A stretch of 64,000 bases of DNA from Algoriphagus lacus (GCF_003583985.1 NZ_QXML01000012.1:1-64000); one strand, 5' to 3'. Counted from the first letter of the stretch, positions 35,088 through 45,039 are shown. Notes: generated by a model not told the origin, from the letters alone. Numbers and translations: made by a program.

Positions 35088-36284
35088 ATGATTAAGCGAA
35101 TTTGGGTTTTAGTGTGGGGCATTTGGTTGATGTTAAGTTCAGTTCAAGTATTTGGACAGGCTGGGGACCCTGTTTATCCACCCAAAAATTCCGATTACCT
35201 GTTGCTTGACAAAGGATTGCAATACCGGATTACCAAGTCAATCAACAGCATGTACAACTTTGATTTCCCAACGGCTGAGCGTGATTTTGCGGTAATCATG
35301 TATCAATACCCCGATCATCCTCTTCCGGATTTTCTCATGGCTTTGGGATATTGGTGGAGAATCGAACTGGACGTGACCAATACCCGATACGATGATATTT
35401 TTATTCAATATCTGGATCGGGCCAATGAAAAAGCCGAGGAAATGTTTGATGAAAATCCCAAAAACAAGGAAGCTGCATTCTTTTTAGCAGCCGGTTATGG
35501 GTTTATGGGAAGATTGTACAGCGAACGGAAAAGTTGGACAAAGGCTGCGTGGGCAGGGCGAAATGCACTCAAATACATGGATTTGAGTAGAGGAGAGGCT
35601 GAGTTTAACCCGGAGCTTTTGCTTGGGGACGCGTTGTTCAATTACTTTTCGGTTTGGATTCCGGAAAATTACCCCTTGTTGAAACCAGTCATGGCACTTT
35701 TTCCCAAGGGAAACAAGCAACTTGGATTGCAGCAACTCGAGACAGTTGCATCCAATGCATTTTATACTCGGGTAGAAGCCCAATACTTTCTTTTCCGATT
35801 GTATGCTTCAGAAGAAAAGAGACCCTATGATGCGTTAAGGATTTCAGAATATCTGCATTCCAAATTTCCAAACAATCCTTATTTCCACAGATCCTATGCG
35901 AGACATTTATATACTGTTGGCAGGTGGACAGAGGCAGTGGAACAATCCTATGAAATCCTTAATCGAATTGATAACAAGCAGTATGGCTACGAATCCAACA
36001 GTGGTAGGTATGCTGCATTTTATGTCGCTGAATATCACTACCGAGTGGGAGACCGAGCTGAAGCAAAAAAATATTACCTCAAGACTGTAGCATACGGTGA
36101 GGAATCAGAGTCACAGGAAAGTGGATACTATTTGCATGCATTGATTCAGCTTGGAAAAATTGAAACTGCTGCAAAAAACAAGGCTCAAGCAAAGAAATAT
36201 TTTGACCGGGTGAAGAAATATGCAAAGCGAAATCACCCTGCCCATAAGGAGGCTAGAGATTTTATCAAAAAGAATAAACTTTAA
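35088..36284 (+). CDS. exported tetratricopeptide-repeat protein
   Basis: A 398-aa protein with a signal peptide (WVLVWGIWLMLSSVQVFGQ, cleaved after about residue 23) and helical repeats. TPR-like units lie at about residues 45-100, 225-290 and 305-385, with patterns such as RTYLYTVGRWTEAVEQSYEILN and YYLKTVAYGEESESQESGYYLHALIQLG. TPRs mediate protein contacts, probably in the envelope. It is monocistronic, with no neighbours that explain its role. Confidence 0.85.
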   Translation: MIKRIWVLVWGIWLMLSSVQVFGQAGDPVYPPKNSDYLLLDKGLQYRITKSINSMYNFDFPTAERDFAVIMYQYPDHPLPDFLMALGYWWRIELDVTNTRYDDIFIQYLDRANEKAEEMFDENPKNKEAAFFLAAGYGFMGRLYSERKSWTKAAWAGRNALKYMDLSRGEAEFNPELLLGDALFNYFSVWIPENYPLLKPVMALFPKGNKQLGLQQLETVASNAFYTRVEAQYFLFRLYASEEKRPYDALRISEYLHSKFPNNPYFHRSYARHLYTVGRWTEAVEQSYEILNRIDNKQYGYESNSGRYAAFYVAEYHYRVGDRAEAKKYYLKTVAYGEESESQESGYYLHALIQLGKIETAAKNKAQAKKYFDRVKKYAKRNHPAHKEARDFIKKNKL

Positions 36285-36454
36285 TCAAATTTCATTCGTT
36301 TGAGATTTTCATAACAGGAGATAATTTGAATTTTTTTCTGGGCTTGGATGATTTTAGTAGGAATCTTTGCCCAAATCCTGTAAATGATTAACAATATTTT
36401 GATTTCCACTCATCAAAAAGAGTCAAATCGATTTAAAACATTCATCATTTATAT

Positions 36455-36462
36455 TAAATTTG
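36455..36462 (+). promoter_or_regulatory. -7 element of the Lrp-type gene
   Basis: TAAATTTG matches TAnnTTTG exactly and lies 32 bp before the ATG. The rest of the 210-bp gap before this gene shows no other element. Confidence 0.6.
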
Positions 36463-36494
36463 CACAACAGAAAATTTTGTAAAGACCAGATAAT

Positions 36495-36977
36495 ATGGAC
36501 AATAGCGTTAGAATTAAATTCGATAAAATAGATCGTAGGATACTCGAAATCCTACAAGCAAACGCAAAAATCACCAATGCCCAGTTGTCCAAAGACATTG
36601 GACTTTCTCCTGCACCTACTTTGGAGCGAGTTAAGAAATTGGAGCAATCCGGAATCATTAAAAGCTACCACGCCAAGCTTGATCCTGAGAAAATTGGATT
36701 GGGCGTGAGCACCTTTGTGTTGGTCAGCCTGATCGGACATAACAAGGGTAATATTGATGCCTTCATGAAGGAAATCAACGAGATTCAGGAAGTGATTGAA
36801 TGTCACCACATCACTGGAACAGGTGACTTTATCCTTAAGATCATTGCAAAGGATATCACCGCTTATCAAAAATTGATGCTTGAAAAGGTGTCGGAAATCA
36901 AGGAAGTTGATTCCATGCAGTCCATGGTGATTCTTTCTACCTTTAAGGACTCAAAAGTGCTACCTATTCCTGCTTAA
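36495..36977 (+). CDS. Lrp/AsnC-family transcription regulator
   Basis: A 160-aa regulator with an N-terminal winged helix (DKIDRRILEILQANAKITNAQLSKDIGLSPAP then RVKKLEQSGIIKSYHAKLD) and a C-terminal RAM ligand-binding domain containing HHITGTGDFILKI. Family members respond to amino acids, often leucine or others. No metabolic target gene is adjacent, so the effector is unknown. It carries its own promoter and terminator. Confidence 0.93.
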   Translation: MDNSVRIKFDKIDRRILEILQANAKITNAQLSKDIGLSPAPTLERVKKLEQSGIIKSYHAKLDPEKIGLGVSTFVLVSLIGHNKGNIDAFMKEINEIQEVIECHHITGTGDFILKIIAKDITAYQKLMLEKVSEIKEVDSMQSMVILSTFKDSKVLPIPA

Positions 36978-36999
36978 GCAGGCTTTTGATATAAAATTC

Positions 37000-37026
37000 A
37001 GGGTGGCTCTGCCGCCCTTTTTTTTT
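37000..37026 (+). terminator. terminator after the Lrp-type gene
   Basis: agggtggc pairs with gccgccct (one G-U) around a 3-nt loop and is followed by nine T. Confidence 0.88.
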
Positions 37027-37034
37027 GAAAAAAT

Positions 37035-37577
37035 ATGACTGACAATCCCTGGAAAACTTTAAAAATTACTCCGGTTTACGATAATCCCTGGATTAGACTG
37101 GAGCAACACGATATTATCAATCCCGCCGGAAAGCCGGGAATTTATGGGAAAGTCCACTTCAAAAACAGGGCGATGGCCATCATCCCGATTGACAGTGAAG
37201 GTAACACTTGGTTGATCGGTCAATATCGGTATCCTTTGGATGTGTATTCCTGGGAGATTCCCATGGGTGGAGGTCCAATTGGAATGGATCTGCTGGAATC
37301 AGCTAAAAGAGAACTCAAGGAGGAGACCGGACTTTTCGCTGAGAAATGGACAGAAATTATGAAGATCCATACTTCAAATTCTGTCACTGACGAACTGGCG
37401 ATCCTATATCTTGCAGAGGAATTAACTCAAGGAGAAACGGAGTTCGAAGAGACTGAAGTTCTTCAAATCAAAAAACTTCCTTTTCCAGAAGCTTTGGATA
37501 TGGTCATGTCCGGAGAAATCACAGACAGTATCAGTGTGGCGGGAATTCTCAAAGCCGCTCGAATTTTAGGATATTAA
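37035..37577 (+). CDS. Nudix hydrolase, ADP-ribose/sugar-nucleotide type
   Basis: A 180-aa protein resembling ADP-ribose pyrophosphatases (NudF/NudK-like). The Nudix box is GGPIGM then ESAKRELKEETGL. The catalytic RE..EE is intact, but the first Glu of the G-x5-E-x7-REUxEExGU pattern is Met, as far as I can align it. The N-terminal beta-strand region and the IGQYRYPLDVYSWEIPMGG approach segment match the family. It starts 4 bp ahead of the MATE gene in one transcript. Confidence 0.88.
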   Translation: MTDNPWKTLKITPVYDNPWIRLEQHDIINPAGKPGIYGKVHFKNRAMAIIPIDSEGNTWLIGQYRYPLDVYSWEIPMGGGPIGMDLLESAKRELKEETGLFAEKWTEIMKIHTSNSVTDELAILYLAEELTQGETEFEETEVLQIKKLPFPEALDMVMSGEITDSISVAGILKAARILGY

Positions 37578-37581
37578 TTCC

Positions 37582-38949
37582 ATGACGCTTAAAAATCATC
37601 TAAATACCACTTTTCATTTGGCCTACCCGGTCATGCTTAGTCAACTTGGACAGGTTTCCGTTGGCGTTGCTGACAGTATGATGGTAGGAAGGCTTGGAGC
37701 CTTGCCTTTGGCTGCCGCTTCTTTAGGCAACAGTATATTTTTTGTAATCATGATGTTTGGAATAGGAATTTCGATGGGAATAACGCCACTGGTTTCAGTT
37801 GCGGATGGTAAGGAAAGGTCCAAGCGGATTTCCAGGCTTTTTAGTCATGGGCTTTGGATTAATATTGGGACCAGCGTGATTTTAACCATGATAGTTTTGG
37901 GTTTGTCACAAGGCCTGCATTACCTCAATCAGCCCGAAGAAGTTGTCATTCTGGCTATTCCGTATCTGTTGATTATCACAGCATCCTTGCTGCCCCTGAT
38001 GGTCTTTCAGACTTTCAAACAGATGGCGGAAGGTTTATCCCAAACCAAGCAGGCGATGTACATCACCATTTTTGCCAATCTGGTCAATGTATTTCTCAAC
38101 TGGGTGCTGATTTGGGGAGTTTGGGGTTTTCCTGAGTTGGGTTTGAATGGGGCAGGATGGGCTACGCTCATTTCCAGGGTTTTGATGGCAGTGATGATGG
38201 GTGGATACATTCTGAGCTCTCCACGCTACAAGAAATATCATTTCAGACTTACACTTCCGAATGCGAGTTTTCCTATGATTTCGAAAATTCTCAAAATCGG
38301 AATTCCAACCGGTTTTCAGTTCATTTTTGAAGTTTCTGCCTTCAGTACTGCTGCGATTATGATGGGTTGGATTGGGGTAAATGCACTCGCCGGACATCAG
38401 ATTGCCCTGAATTTGGCTTCCATTTCCTATATGATGGCGACCGGTTTGGCTACAGCCGGAATGATCCGGGTCAGTAATCAAATCGGAAAAGGCAACATGA
38501 AGGCCATGCGGGAAGCCGGCATGGTCGTTTTTGGGATGGTGATTGCCTTCATGTTTGCCTGTGCGCTGCTGTTTTTCACCTTCAGATATTTCCTTCCTAC
38601 GCTTTATATAGATGATCCTGAAGTGATCGCTTTATCAGCTTCCTTATTGATCATTGCCGGACTTTTCCAGTTGTCAGATGGTGTTCAAGTTGTTGGACTT
38701 GGGGTTTTGAGAGGGATGGAAGATGTAAAAGTGCCCACCATTGTCACGTTGATGGCCTATTGGGTGCTAGGTCTGCCTTTGGGTTATGTGTTGGCATTTG
38801 AGTTTGGCATGGCTGAAAAAGGAATTTGGTATGGTTTGCTGATTGGCTTGAGCATTACTGCGGTGATGTTGTTTTATCGTTTTCATCAATTGAGCAAACG
38901 AAAGCTTGCCGAAAAGCCTGCCGCTCCAATTCAGCCATCGATTTCCTAA
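37582..38949 (+). CDS. MATE-family multidrug efflux transporter
   Basis: A 455-aa inner-membrane antiporter with 12 helices and the MATE signatures: LAYPVMLSQLGQVSVGVADSMMVGRLG at the start and GHQIALNLASISYMMATGLATAG mid-protein. It exports cationic drugs or metabolites using Na+ or H+. It lies 4 bp behind the Nudix gene in the same operon. This is functionally an odd pairing that may simply be shared transcription. Confidence 0.93.
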   Translation: MTLKNHLNTTFHLAYPVMLSQLGQVSVGVADSMMVGRLGALPLAAASLGNSIFFVIMMFGIGISMGITPLVSVADGKERSKRISRLFSHGLWINIGTSVILTMIVLGLSQGLHYLNQPEEVVILAIPYLLIITASLLPLMVFQTFKQMAEGLSQTKQAMYITIFANLVNVFLNWVLIWGVWGFPELGLNGAGWATLISRVLMAVMMGGYILSSPRYKKYHFRLTLPNASFPMISKILKIGIPTGFQFIFEVSAFSTAAIMMGWIGVNALAGHQIALNLASISYMMATGLATAGMIRVSNQIGKGNMKAMREAGMVVFGMVIAFMFACALLFFTFRYFLPTLYIDDPEVIALSASLLIIAGLFQLSDGVQVVGLGVLRGMEDVKVPTIVTLMAYWVLGLPLGYVLAFEFGMAEKGIWYGLLIGLSITAVMLFYRFHQLSKRKLAEKPAAPIQPSIS

Positions 38950-39010
38950 AAAAGCTTCTCTGACTTTTCCGACGAAAAGCTATCTTGGGATCTAATCCAA
39001 TCAGATTCCA

Positions 39011-40360
39011 ATGAAGCAGCTTTTACTTCTCGTGTTGGTGGCAATGACCACGTTTTCTTCCTTTTCCCAGCAACCTGCCGTGCTTTCCCAGCGTGAGCAA
39101 GCTGAAGTAATTGATTCCTGGCTCGAGGACCGAATCCAGAACCTTTTGCCATCGCTGATGACCGAGACGGGAATTGATATGTGGATTGTCATGTCCCGAG
39201 AATACAATGAAGATCCTGTCATACGAACGCTTCTTCCTGCAACCTGGCATGCGGCACGGAGGAGAACAATTTTGGTGATGTATCAGCCACAACCCAATGC
39301 CAAAGTTGAAACTTATGCGATTGCCCGGTACGATGTGGGGAAATCCTTCAAAAAGGCCTGGGACCCGGAAGCACAGCCAGATCAGTGGAAGGCTTTGATG
39401 GATATTGTTTCAGCTAAAAATCCCAAGAAAATAGGACTCAACTTTGCCAAGGATTATGGACATGCGGATGGATTGACCCATTTTGACTTTGAAGAGTTTA
39501 TGAAAAATCTTCCCGAAGCTCATAAGGGCAAAGTGGCCTCTGCCCAAACTTTGGCGGTGAGATGGTTGGAAACCCGGACAGCTGCCGAAATGGCTTCGTA
39601 TAAGCATATTCAGGAACTGGCTCATTACATCATCGCAGAGGGACTTTCCGACCGAGTGATCACTCCTGGAGTGACGACCACGGAGGATGTTGTTTGGTTT
39701 TATAGGGAAAAAATCAAGGAAATGAAACTCGATACTTGGTTTCATCCCACGGTGGACATCCAACGTCCAGACCCTAATTCTAATGAAGCAAGCCGATCTT
39801 TTGCAGTTCGCCCAAATGAACAAGTTATCATGCCGGGTGATTTGCTTCACATTGATTTTGGAATCACTTATTTGAGATTGAATACGGATACCCAAGAATT
39901 AGCCTATGTGCTGAAGGCTGGGGAAACAGAGGTTCCAAAGTATCTCCAAGATGCTTTGGCAATAGGAAACCGACTCCAAGATATCTTGACCTCCAACTAT
40001 GTGGCAGGCCGAACAGGAAATGAAATTCTGCGTGAATCCCGAAAGCAAATGGAAGCTGAGGGAATCCGAGGCAGCATTTACACGCATCCGCTTGGCTATT
40101 ACGGGCATTCAGCAGGGCCTACCATTGGTATGTGGGATAACCAAGGCATCACTTCTGGAGCTGGAGATTTTCCGCTTCATGCAAATACGGGCTATGCAAT
40201 CGAGCTCAATGCCGTGGTTTTTGTTAAGGAGTGGAATAAGGATGTTCGGGTGATGTTAGAGGAGGGCGCCTTTTTCGACGGAAAAAAAGTCACCTATTAC
40301 AATGGTCGTCAAAAGTCTATTTTGGCTATTCCCCGAGTGAGTAATTACTTGGGTTATTGA
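39011..40360 (+). CDS. exported M24-family (Xaa-Pro aminopeptidase-like) metallopeptidase
   Basis: A 449-aa protein with a signal peptide (KQLLLLVLVAMTTFSSFSQ, ending about residue 20), an N-terminal creatinase-like domain and a C-terminal pita-bread fold. The metal ligands are visible: HIDFG..Y and the following NTDTQ (Asp, Asp), YGHSAGP (His), AIELNA (Glu) and EEGAFF (Glu). It likely removes N-terminal Xaa-Pro residues from peptides in the periplasm. The last bases overlap the convergent MFS gene. Confidence 0.9.
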   Translation: MKQLLLLVLVAMTTFSSFSQQPAVLSQREQAEVIDSWLEDRIQNLLPSLMTETGIDMWIVMSREYNEDPVIRTLLPATWHAARRRTILVMYQPQPNAKVETYAIARYDVGKSFKKAWDPEAQPDQWKALMDIVSAKNPKKIGLNFAKDYGHADGLTHFDFEEFMKNLPEAHKGKVASAQTLAVRWLETRTAAEMASYKHIQELAHYIIAEGLSDRVITPGVTTTEDVVWFYREKIKEMKLDTWFHPTVDIQRPDPNSNEASRSFAVRPNEQVIMPGDLLHIDFGITYLRLNTDTQELAYVLKAGETEVPKYLQDALAIGNRLQDILTSNYVAGRTGNEILRESRKQMEAEGIRGSIYTHPLGYYGHSAGPTIGMWDNQGITSGAGDFPLHANTGYAIELNAVVFVKEWNKDVRVMLEEGAFFDGKKVTYYNGRQKSILAIPRVSNYLGY

Positions 40361-41535
40361 TTGGGTAGGAAGGTTTTTCGATCCCTTTTGATGAAAATCA
40401 GAATAAGAAAAGCTATAAAGGCTACCAAGCCAGAGGATAGAAAGACCAGTCGGAAATTTTCAGGATTGTTTGCATAAAGCCATCCTGAAATTACCGCGCC
40501 GACACCGATTCCACTTTCTAGGAAAATGTACATAGTTGCCAAAGCTCTTCCACGGAACTTATCCAAGGAGCGGTCCACTACCCATGCGGTGGTGGTTGGG
40601 CTATACATGCCTACAGCTGCTCCGAAAAGGATGCCTGAGCTGAGCAGGACGACTTTGCTTTCTGCAAAAGCCACCGAAACCATTGCCAACATCATGCATA
40701 CCACTGCGGCTCTTAGCACGACCACTCGCCCGTATCGATCAGATGTCCTTCCGGCAATAAGGCGAATACCTAAGGAAGAAAGCGTGAAAACCGCGAAAAA
40801 CAGTCCTTTATTTTTGATTCCCAGATAGGTGGAAAAATCCGGGATGATCGTCAAGACTACTCCAAAAGAAAACACCGAAAGAAAAAGGATAATGGATGGT
40901 AATAGAACCCGTTTTTCGATGATCTCATGACGATCAAGTTTGAAAAGGCCAAGGCGCAGCGGTTCTTTTTCCTGCAGGGTTTCCTTCAGTCTAAGCAAAA
41001 TCAGAATGGAGAAAATAGCCGTGAAGGCTGCACAATAGAACACCGTATTGATTGACCAAATACTGGCAATCCAGCCACCAACTGCAGGACCTGCTGCCAT
41101 ACCCAAAGAGCCAAAAAGCGATTGGATTCCCATAGCTTCTCCCCGTTTTTGGAAAGGGACAATATCCGCAACATAAGCCGATGCACCAGTCGGAGTGAAG
41201 CCAGCCGAAAACCCATGCGCAAACCTCAGAAAAAGAAACCCTGATACAAACGTCAGAAGCGGATAAAGTAACCCCACCACAAAACAGACACTCGCTCCAA
41301 CCATCATCACTGGAATCCGGCCGATTTTGTCTGCAAGTTTTCCGCTGAAAGGCCTGGAAAGTCCTGCAGAAAGAGTGAAGAGTGCAATAATCAATCCTTT
41401 GTAGTCCTCACCTCCCAATGAACTGAGGTAAGCCGGAAGCTCAGGAATGATCATGTTGAAGGAGGAGAAAAACAGAAACGAGCTCATGCAGAGCAGAAAA
41501 AAATCCAGCGTAAAAAAAGAGGGGAGTAGGCGCAT
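40354..41535 (-). CDS. MFS transporter
   Basis: A 393-aa 12-helix major facilitator protein. It has the GKLADKIGRIPVM motif in the loop between helices 2 and 3 and the matching SDRYGRVVVL after helix 8. Both resemble drug/metabolite exporters of the DHA1 type. The substrate is unknown. The end overlaps the M24 peptidase gene by 7 bp. Confidence 0.9.
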   Translation of the reverse strand: MRLLPSFFTLDFFLLCMSSFLFFSSFNMIIPELPAYLSSLGGEDYKGLIIALFTLSAGLSRPFSGKLADKIGRIPVMMVGASVCFVVGLLYPLLTFVSGFLFLRFAHGFSAGFTPTGASAYVADIVPFQKRGEAMGIQSLFGSLGMAAGPAVGGWIASIWSINTVFYCAAFTAIFSILILLRLKETLQEKEPLRLGLFKLDRHEIIEKRVLLPSIILFLSVFSFGVVLTIIPDFSTYLGIKNKGLFFAVFTLSSLGIRLIAGRTSDRYGRVVVLRAAVVCMMLAMVSVAFAESKVVLLSSGILFGAAVGMYSPTTTAWVVDRSLDKFRGRALATMYIFLESGIGVGAVISGWLYANNPENFRLVFLSSGLVAFIAFLILIFIKRDRKTFLPNQ

Positions 41536-41589
41536 TGGAAAATACTAATTGGAATACAAAAGGCCGGAGAATACTTCCGGCCTGTTTGA

Positions 41590-42691
41590 TTAATCTTTGT
41601 TGGCTTCTTCTTCGCTTTGGGCAAGTAAGAATGCTTTCATGAAACCGTTTAGATCTCCATCGAGCACCCCCTGGGCGTCAGAGGTCTCAAATCCTGTTCG
41701 GTTGTCTTTCACCAGTTTATATGGGTGAAGAACGTAGTTTCGGATTTGTGAGCCAAAGTCTACTCGGAGCTTTGAGGATTCGATTTTTGCGATTTCGGCA
41801 TTCCGTTTTTCCAGTTCCATCTGGTAGAGACGGGATTTCAACATCTGCATCGCCTTTTCCCGGTTGGCAAGCTGGGAGCGCTCCACTTGGCAAACTACCA
41901 CGATTCCGGTTGGCTTGTGAGTCAACTGAACCTTGGTCTCTACCTTGTTAACGTTTTGACCACCCGCACCACCTGATCGGGATGTGTGTAGTTCTACGTC
42001 TGCGGGATTGATCTCAATTTCGATTGAGTCATCGACTTCAGGATAGGCATAGACGGAGGCAAATGAAGTGTGTCTTCTTCCTCCTGAATCAAAAGGAGAG
42101 ATTCTAACCAGACGGTGTACCCCGGTTTCTGATTTCAGGAATCCATAAGCAAGCGGTCCTTCAAATTCCAGCGTGGCAGATTTGATTCCCGCTACTTCGC
42201 CAGGCTGAACGTCTACCTCTTTTACCTTGTAGCCGTTTTTCTCCCCCCACATAATGTACATACGCATCAGAATGGATGCCCAGTCGTTGCTCTCTGTCCC
42301 TCCGGCACCCGGATTGATTTCCAACACGGCGTTTAGCTGGTCTTCCTCAGCGGATAGCATCTTCTTAAGCTCAAGCTCCTCCACAGCCTCTTTGGCTTTG
42401 AGGTAGTCGGCTTTTAGTTCTTCCTCGGTTACCTCACCGGCACTGTAGAATTCATACAGCACTTCAAGGTCCTGGATTTTTTGATCCAGATTTTCAAAGG
42501 AAGTCGTCCAGCCTTTTCGGGCTTGGATTTGTTTCATGGTTTTTTCGGCTTCTTCCGGGTTATTCCAGAAGTCTGCCTGGGCCGAAACAGCCTCAAAGTC
42601 TTGGATTTCTACTTTCTTACGATCGTAGTCAAAGATACCTCCTCAAAGCCGAAGTGCGGGCTTTCAAGTCTTTCAGTTGTTCTGAAGTCAT
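41590..42691 (-). CDS. prfB: peptide chain release factor 2 with programmed +1 frameshift
   Basis: Recognises UGA/UAA and releases the nascent chain. The gene begins at ATG 42691. After 20 codons (MTSEQLKDLKARTSALRRYL) an in-frame TGA (42631-42629) blocks the zero frame, and the rest continues in the +1 frame from 42630 to 41590. The full product is about 366 aa, the usual RF2 length. The slip site reads CTT TGA C, preceded by AGGAGG (42643-42638), as in E. coli prfB. RF2 hallmarks are the SPF tripeptide (RISPFDSGG) and GGAGGQNVNK. Confidence 0.96.
42629..42643 (-). promoter_or_regulatory. prfB: prfB programmed +1 frameshift site
   Basis: The minus-strand order is AGGAGG (SD-like stimulator, 42643-42638), TAT, CTT, TGA (42631-42629), C. 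The SD-like element stands 3 bases from CTT, the spacing that promotes +1 slippage when RF2 is scarce. Confidence 0.95.
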
Positions 42692-42757
42692 CTGTCTAGG
42701 TGAAAATTTAGGCTGCAAAAGTCAGGAAAAATATCCGTTTTTGCCAGTAAACTTCGA

Positions 42758-43264
42758 TTAATCCATTCGCATCAGGATGATTTGTATCCCGTTTCTCCCT
42801 TCGTTTTTAAAGGTTTTGTAGCGTAAAGGTAAAAGTGCAAGACCTGTTCCGATCAATATTCCTGAAGTGATGGCCACACCATCATCGATTCGGAGTTCAT
42901 CCTGTTGATACAGGCTGTTGACTGCTTCTACGGTCAAAAGAATTCCCCCTGCTCCCAAGAATAGTGCTGTAAGATTGCTCAATGTTCTGTTTCTGGGATC
43001 TTTATGCCTGACATCAATTTCCAAAATGTCGGCTGGACTTAGGATGTTTTCCTCCAGATAAATGAATTCAGTATCCAAATTGATGATCTTGTCTGTAATG
43101 AAATATCCCAGTTTTTTGCTTTTGTAGGTGATTTCCTCACCCGGATAAAATCTTATTTGAGTTTTTTGATTGCTACCTCTTTTGAGAAGAATGAAATCTT
43201 TGGATTGGGCATTTGTTTCCCAAAATGCCATAAGAAAAAGCAGAACAGTAAGGATAAACTTCAT
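42758..43264 (-). CDS. hypothetical exported protein
   Basis: A 168-aa protein with an N-terminal signal sequence (MKFILTVLLFLMAFWETNAQ), an SH3-like or beta-rich middle (FYPGEEITYKSKKLGYFITDKIINLDTEFIYLEE) and a hydrophobic segment at about residues 102-122, with a second at about 132-148. It belongs to a recurrent group of Bacteroidota hypothetical proteins. It lies in an operon-like tandem with prfB (66 bp). The function is unknown. Confidence 0.72.
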   Translation of the reverse strand: MKFILTVLLFLMAFWETNAQSKDFILLKRGSNQKTQIRFYPGEEITYKSKKLGYFITDKIINLDTEFIYLEENILSPADILEIDVRHKDPRNRTLSNLTALFLGAGGILLTVEAVNSLYQQDELRIDDGVAITSGILIGTGLALLPLRYKTFKNEGRNGIQIILMRMD

Positions 43265-43275
43265 AATTGGAAAGT

Positions 43276-43304
43276 AACAAAAAACGGGAAGTAGCCTTCC
43301 CGTT
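43276..43304 (-). terminator. terminator for ilvE direction
   Basis: Arms aacgggaag and cttcccgtt enclose a 4-nt loop; the minus strand continues with a run of T. It lies just after the ilvE stop. Confidence 0.85.
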
Positions 43305-43309
43305 GTCTC

Positions 43310-44377
43310 TTAGATTTTTACGATCCAGCCTCTTGTGTCAGCAATTTCACCGTATTTGATACCGTCCAGTTCGTTAAGGACTTTGGTGGAAAAAGCATCA
43401 GAAGGATTTTCCGGAAGAATATAATCCATGCCGTTCACATTGATTTTTGCGATATGAGCGATGGTAGCGGCTGTCCCTGTTCCAAAAGCCTCTCTCAAAG
43501 TTCCTTTTTCCAGTGCCTCCTGAAGTTCAGCCACGGTCAGGAATCGCTCTTCCAAAGGCATGCCCCAGTCCTTTGCAAGACGGATTACCGAATCACGGGT
43601 GATGCCTTTCAGGATAGTACCGGTATGGGTGGGTGCAGTGATCAATGTGCCGTTGATGTCAAACATCACGTTCATCGTGCCGCTTTCCTCGATTTTACTG
43701 TGGGATTTTCCGTCAGTCCAAAGCAACTGATCATATCCGGCTTTCTGAGCCTGAAGTGCAGGGTAAAGCGAAGCAGCATAGTTGCCGGCAGTCTTTGCAG
43801 CACCGGTTCCACCTTCTGTCGCTCGGGTGAAATTGGTTTCTACTTTAACATTGACCGGCTTGCTGTAGTAGGCTCCTACAGGGCAGGTGAAAATGATGAA
43901 TTTATAGGTTTCGGAAGGTTTTACTCCGATGTAATTGTCTGTGGCAAACATGAAGGGACGGATATACAAACTTGAACCTTTTCCAGACGGCACCCAGTTT
44001 CTGTCCAAATCCAACAATTGAAGGAGTCCTTCCATGAAGATTTCTTCAGGAATTTCCGGCATACACATTCTGGCAGCAGATTCATTCATTCGTTGGGCAT
44101 TGGCATCGCCACGGAAAACCAAAATTTCCCCCTTCTCATTTTTGTAGGCTTTCATACCCTCAAAAATCGACTGTCCATAATGCAGGGCCGCATTGGCAGG
44201 GTGAAGATCCAAAACACCGTAAGGTTCAATTCGGAGGTCAGTCCATTCTCCATTTTTATAATCTGCCACAAACATGTGGTCAGAAATTGTTTTCCCAAAC
44301 ACCAAGTTTGAAAAGTCTATTTCAGGAAGTCGGGACTTGGAGGTTTTTTGAACCGGGATAGCAAGTGAGGTCTTCAT
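43310..44377 (-). CDS. ilvE: branched-chain amino acid aminotransferase
   Basis: A PLP-dependent class IV transaminase of 355 aa, the size of the eukaryotic-like BCAT subgroup. It catalyses the last step of Leu/Ile/Val synthesis and first step of breakdown. The catalytic Lys is in GGTGAAKTAGNYAAS (about residue 200). ESGTMNVMF and HTGTILKGITRDSV are also typical. It is monocistronic with a terminator just beyond its stop. Confidence 0.95.
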   Translation of the reverse strand: MKTSLAIPVQKTSKSRLPEIDFSNLVFGKTISDHMFVADYKNGEWTDLRIEPYGVLDLHPANAALHYGQSIFEGMKAYKNEKGEILVFRGDANAQRMNESAARMCMPEIPEEIFMEGLLQLLDLDRNWVPSGKGSSLYIRPFMFATDNYIGVKPSETYKFIIFTCPVGAYYSKPVNVKVETNFTRATEGGTGAAKTAGNYAASLYPALQAQKAGYDQLLWTDGKSHSKIEESGTMNVMFDINGTLITAPTHTGTILKGITRDSVIRLAKDWGMPLEERFLTVAELQEALEKGTLREAFGTGTAATIAHIAKINVNGMDYILPENPSDAFSTKVLNELDGIKYGEIADTRGWIVKI

Positions 44378-44487
44378 ACTCGTTGATTTTGCAGGCAGAT
44401 AGCCTTGGTTTTTTACTTATTTATTGAGCCAATTCTTCAGGCTTTGGCTTTGGGTGATCCTTCGTTCAATTTACCAAAAATCCCCGC

Positions 44488-45039
44488 CTATTTTAATCTC
44501 GGTTTCCAGGTTACTTCTTCGACTTCAAGTTCCCGGGCCATTTTTCGGCCTAATACAAACAGGTAGTCTGAAAGACGATTCAGATATTGAATCACTAGAT
44601 CGGATACTGGTTCAAAGGATGCAAGTTCTACCACAATTCGCTCTGCACGTCGGCAGACTGTTCTTGCCAAATGGCAAAAAGAAACCGATTGGTGACCACC
44701 GGGAAGAATAAATGCAGTTAGCATAGGGAGTTGGGCATCCATCAGATCCATTTCCTGCTCCAAAGCTTCCACATCTTCGGCGTGAAGATCAGGCTTTTTG
44801 ACTTTGTCTTTTCCGGGTACAGTTGCCAAATCTGCTCCAACCGTAAACAGACGGTCTTGGATTTCTTTCAGAAAATCAGCTCGCTTTGCGTTAACCTCCT
44901 GATCTCTGAGCAGACCTAGGTAGGAATTTAATTCGTCAATGGTGCCATAGGCATCAATCCGAAGATCGGATTTGGGAACCCGCATTCCCCCAAGAAGTGA
45001 TGTAATTCCCTGATCTCCTGTTTTGGTATAGATTTTCAT
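44488..45039 (-). CDS. ATP:cob(I)alamin adenosyltransferase, PduO type
   Basis: A 183-aa trimeric enzyme that makes adenosylcobalamin from cob(I)alamin and ATP. The start (MKIYTKTGDQGITSLLGG) and the C-terminal FCHLARTVCRRAERIVVEL with DY...LGRKMA fit the PduO/MMAB family. ATG 45039 is chosen over an upstream ATG at 45063. No cobalamin enzyme is adjacent. About 110 bp to ilvE show no feature. Confidence 0.93.
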   Translation of the reverse strand: MKIYTKTGDQGITSLLGGMRVPKSDLRIDAYGTIDELNSYLGLLRDQEVNAKRADFLKEIQDRLFTVGADLATVPGKDKVKKPDLHAEDVEALEQEMDLMDAQLPMLTAFILPGGHQSVSFCHLARTVCRRAERIVVELASFEPVSDLVIQYLNRLSDYLFVLGRKMARELEVEEVTWKPRLK

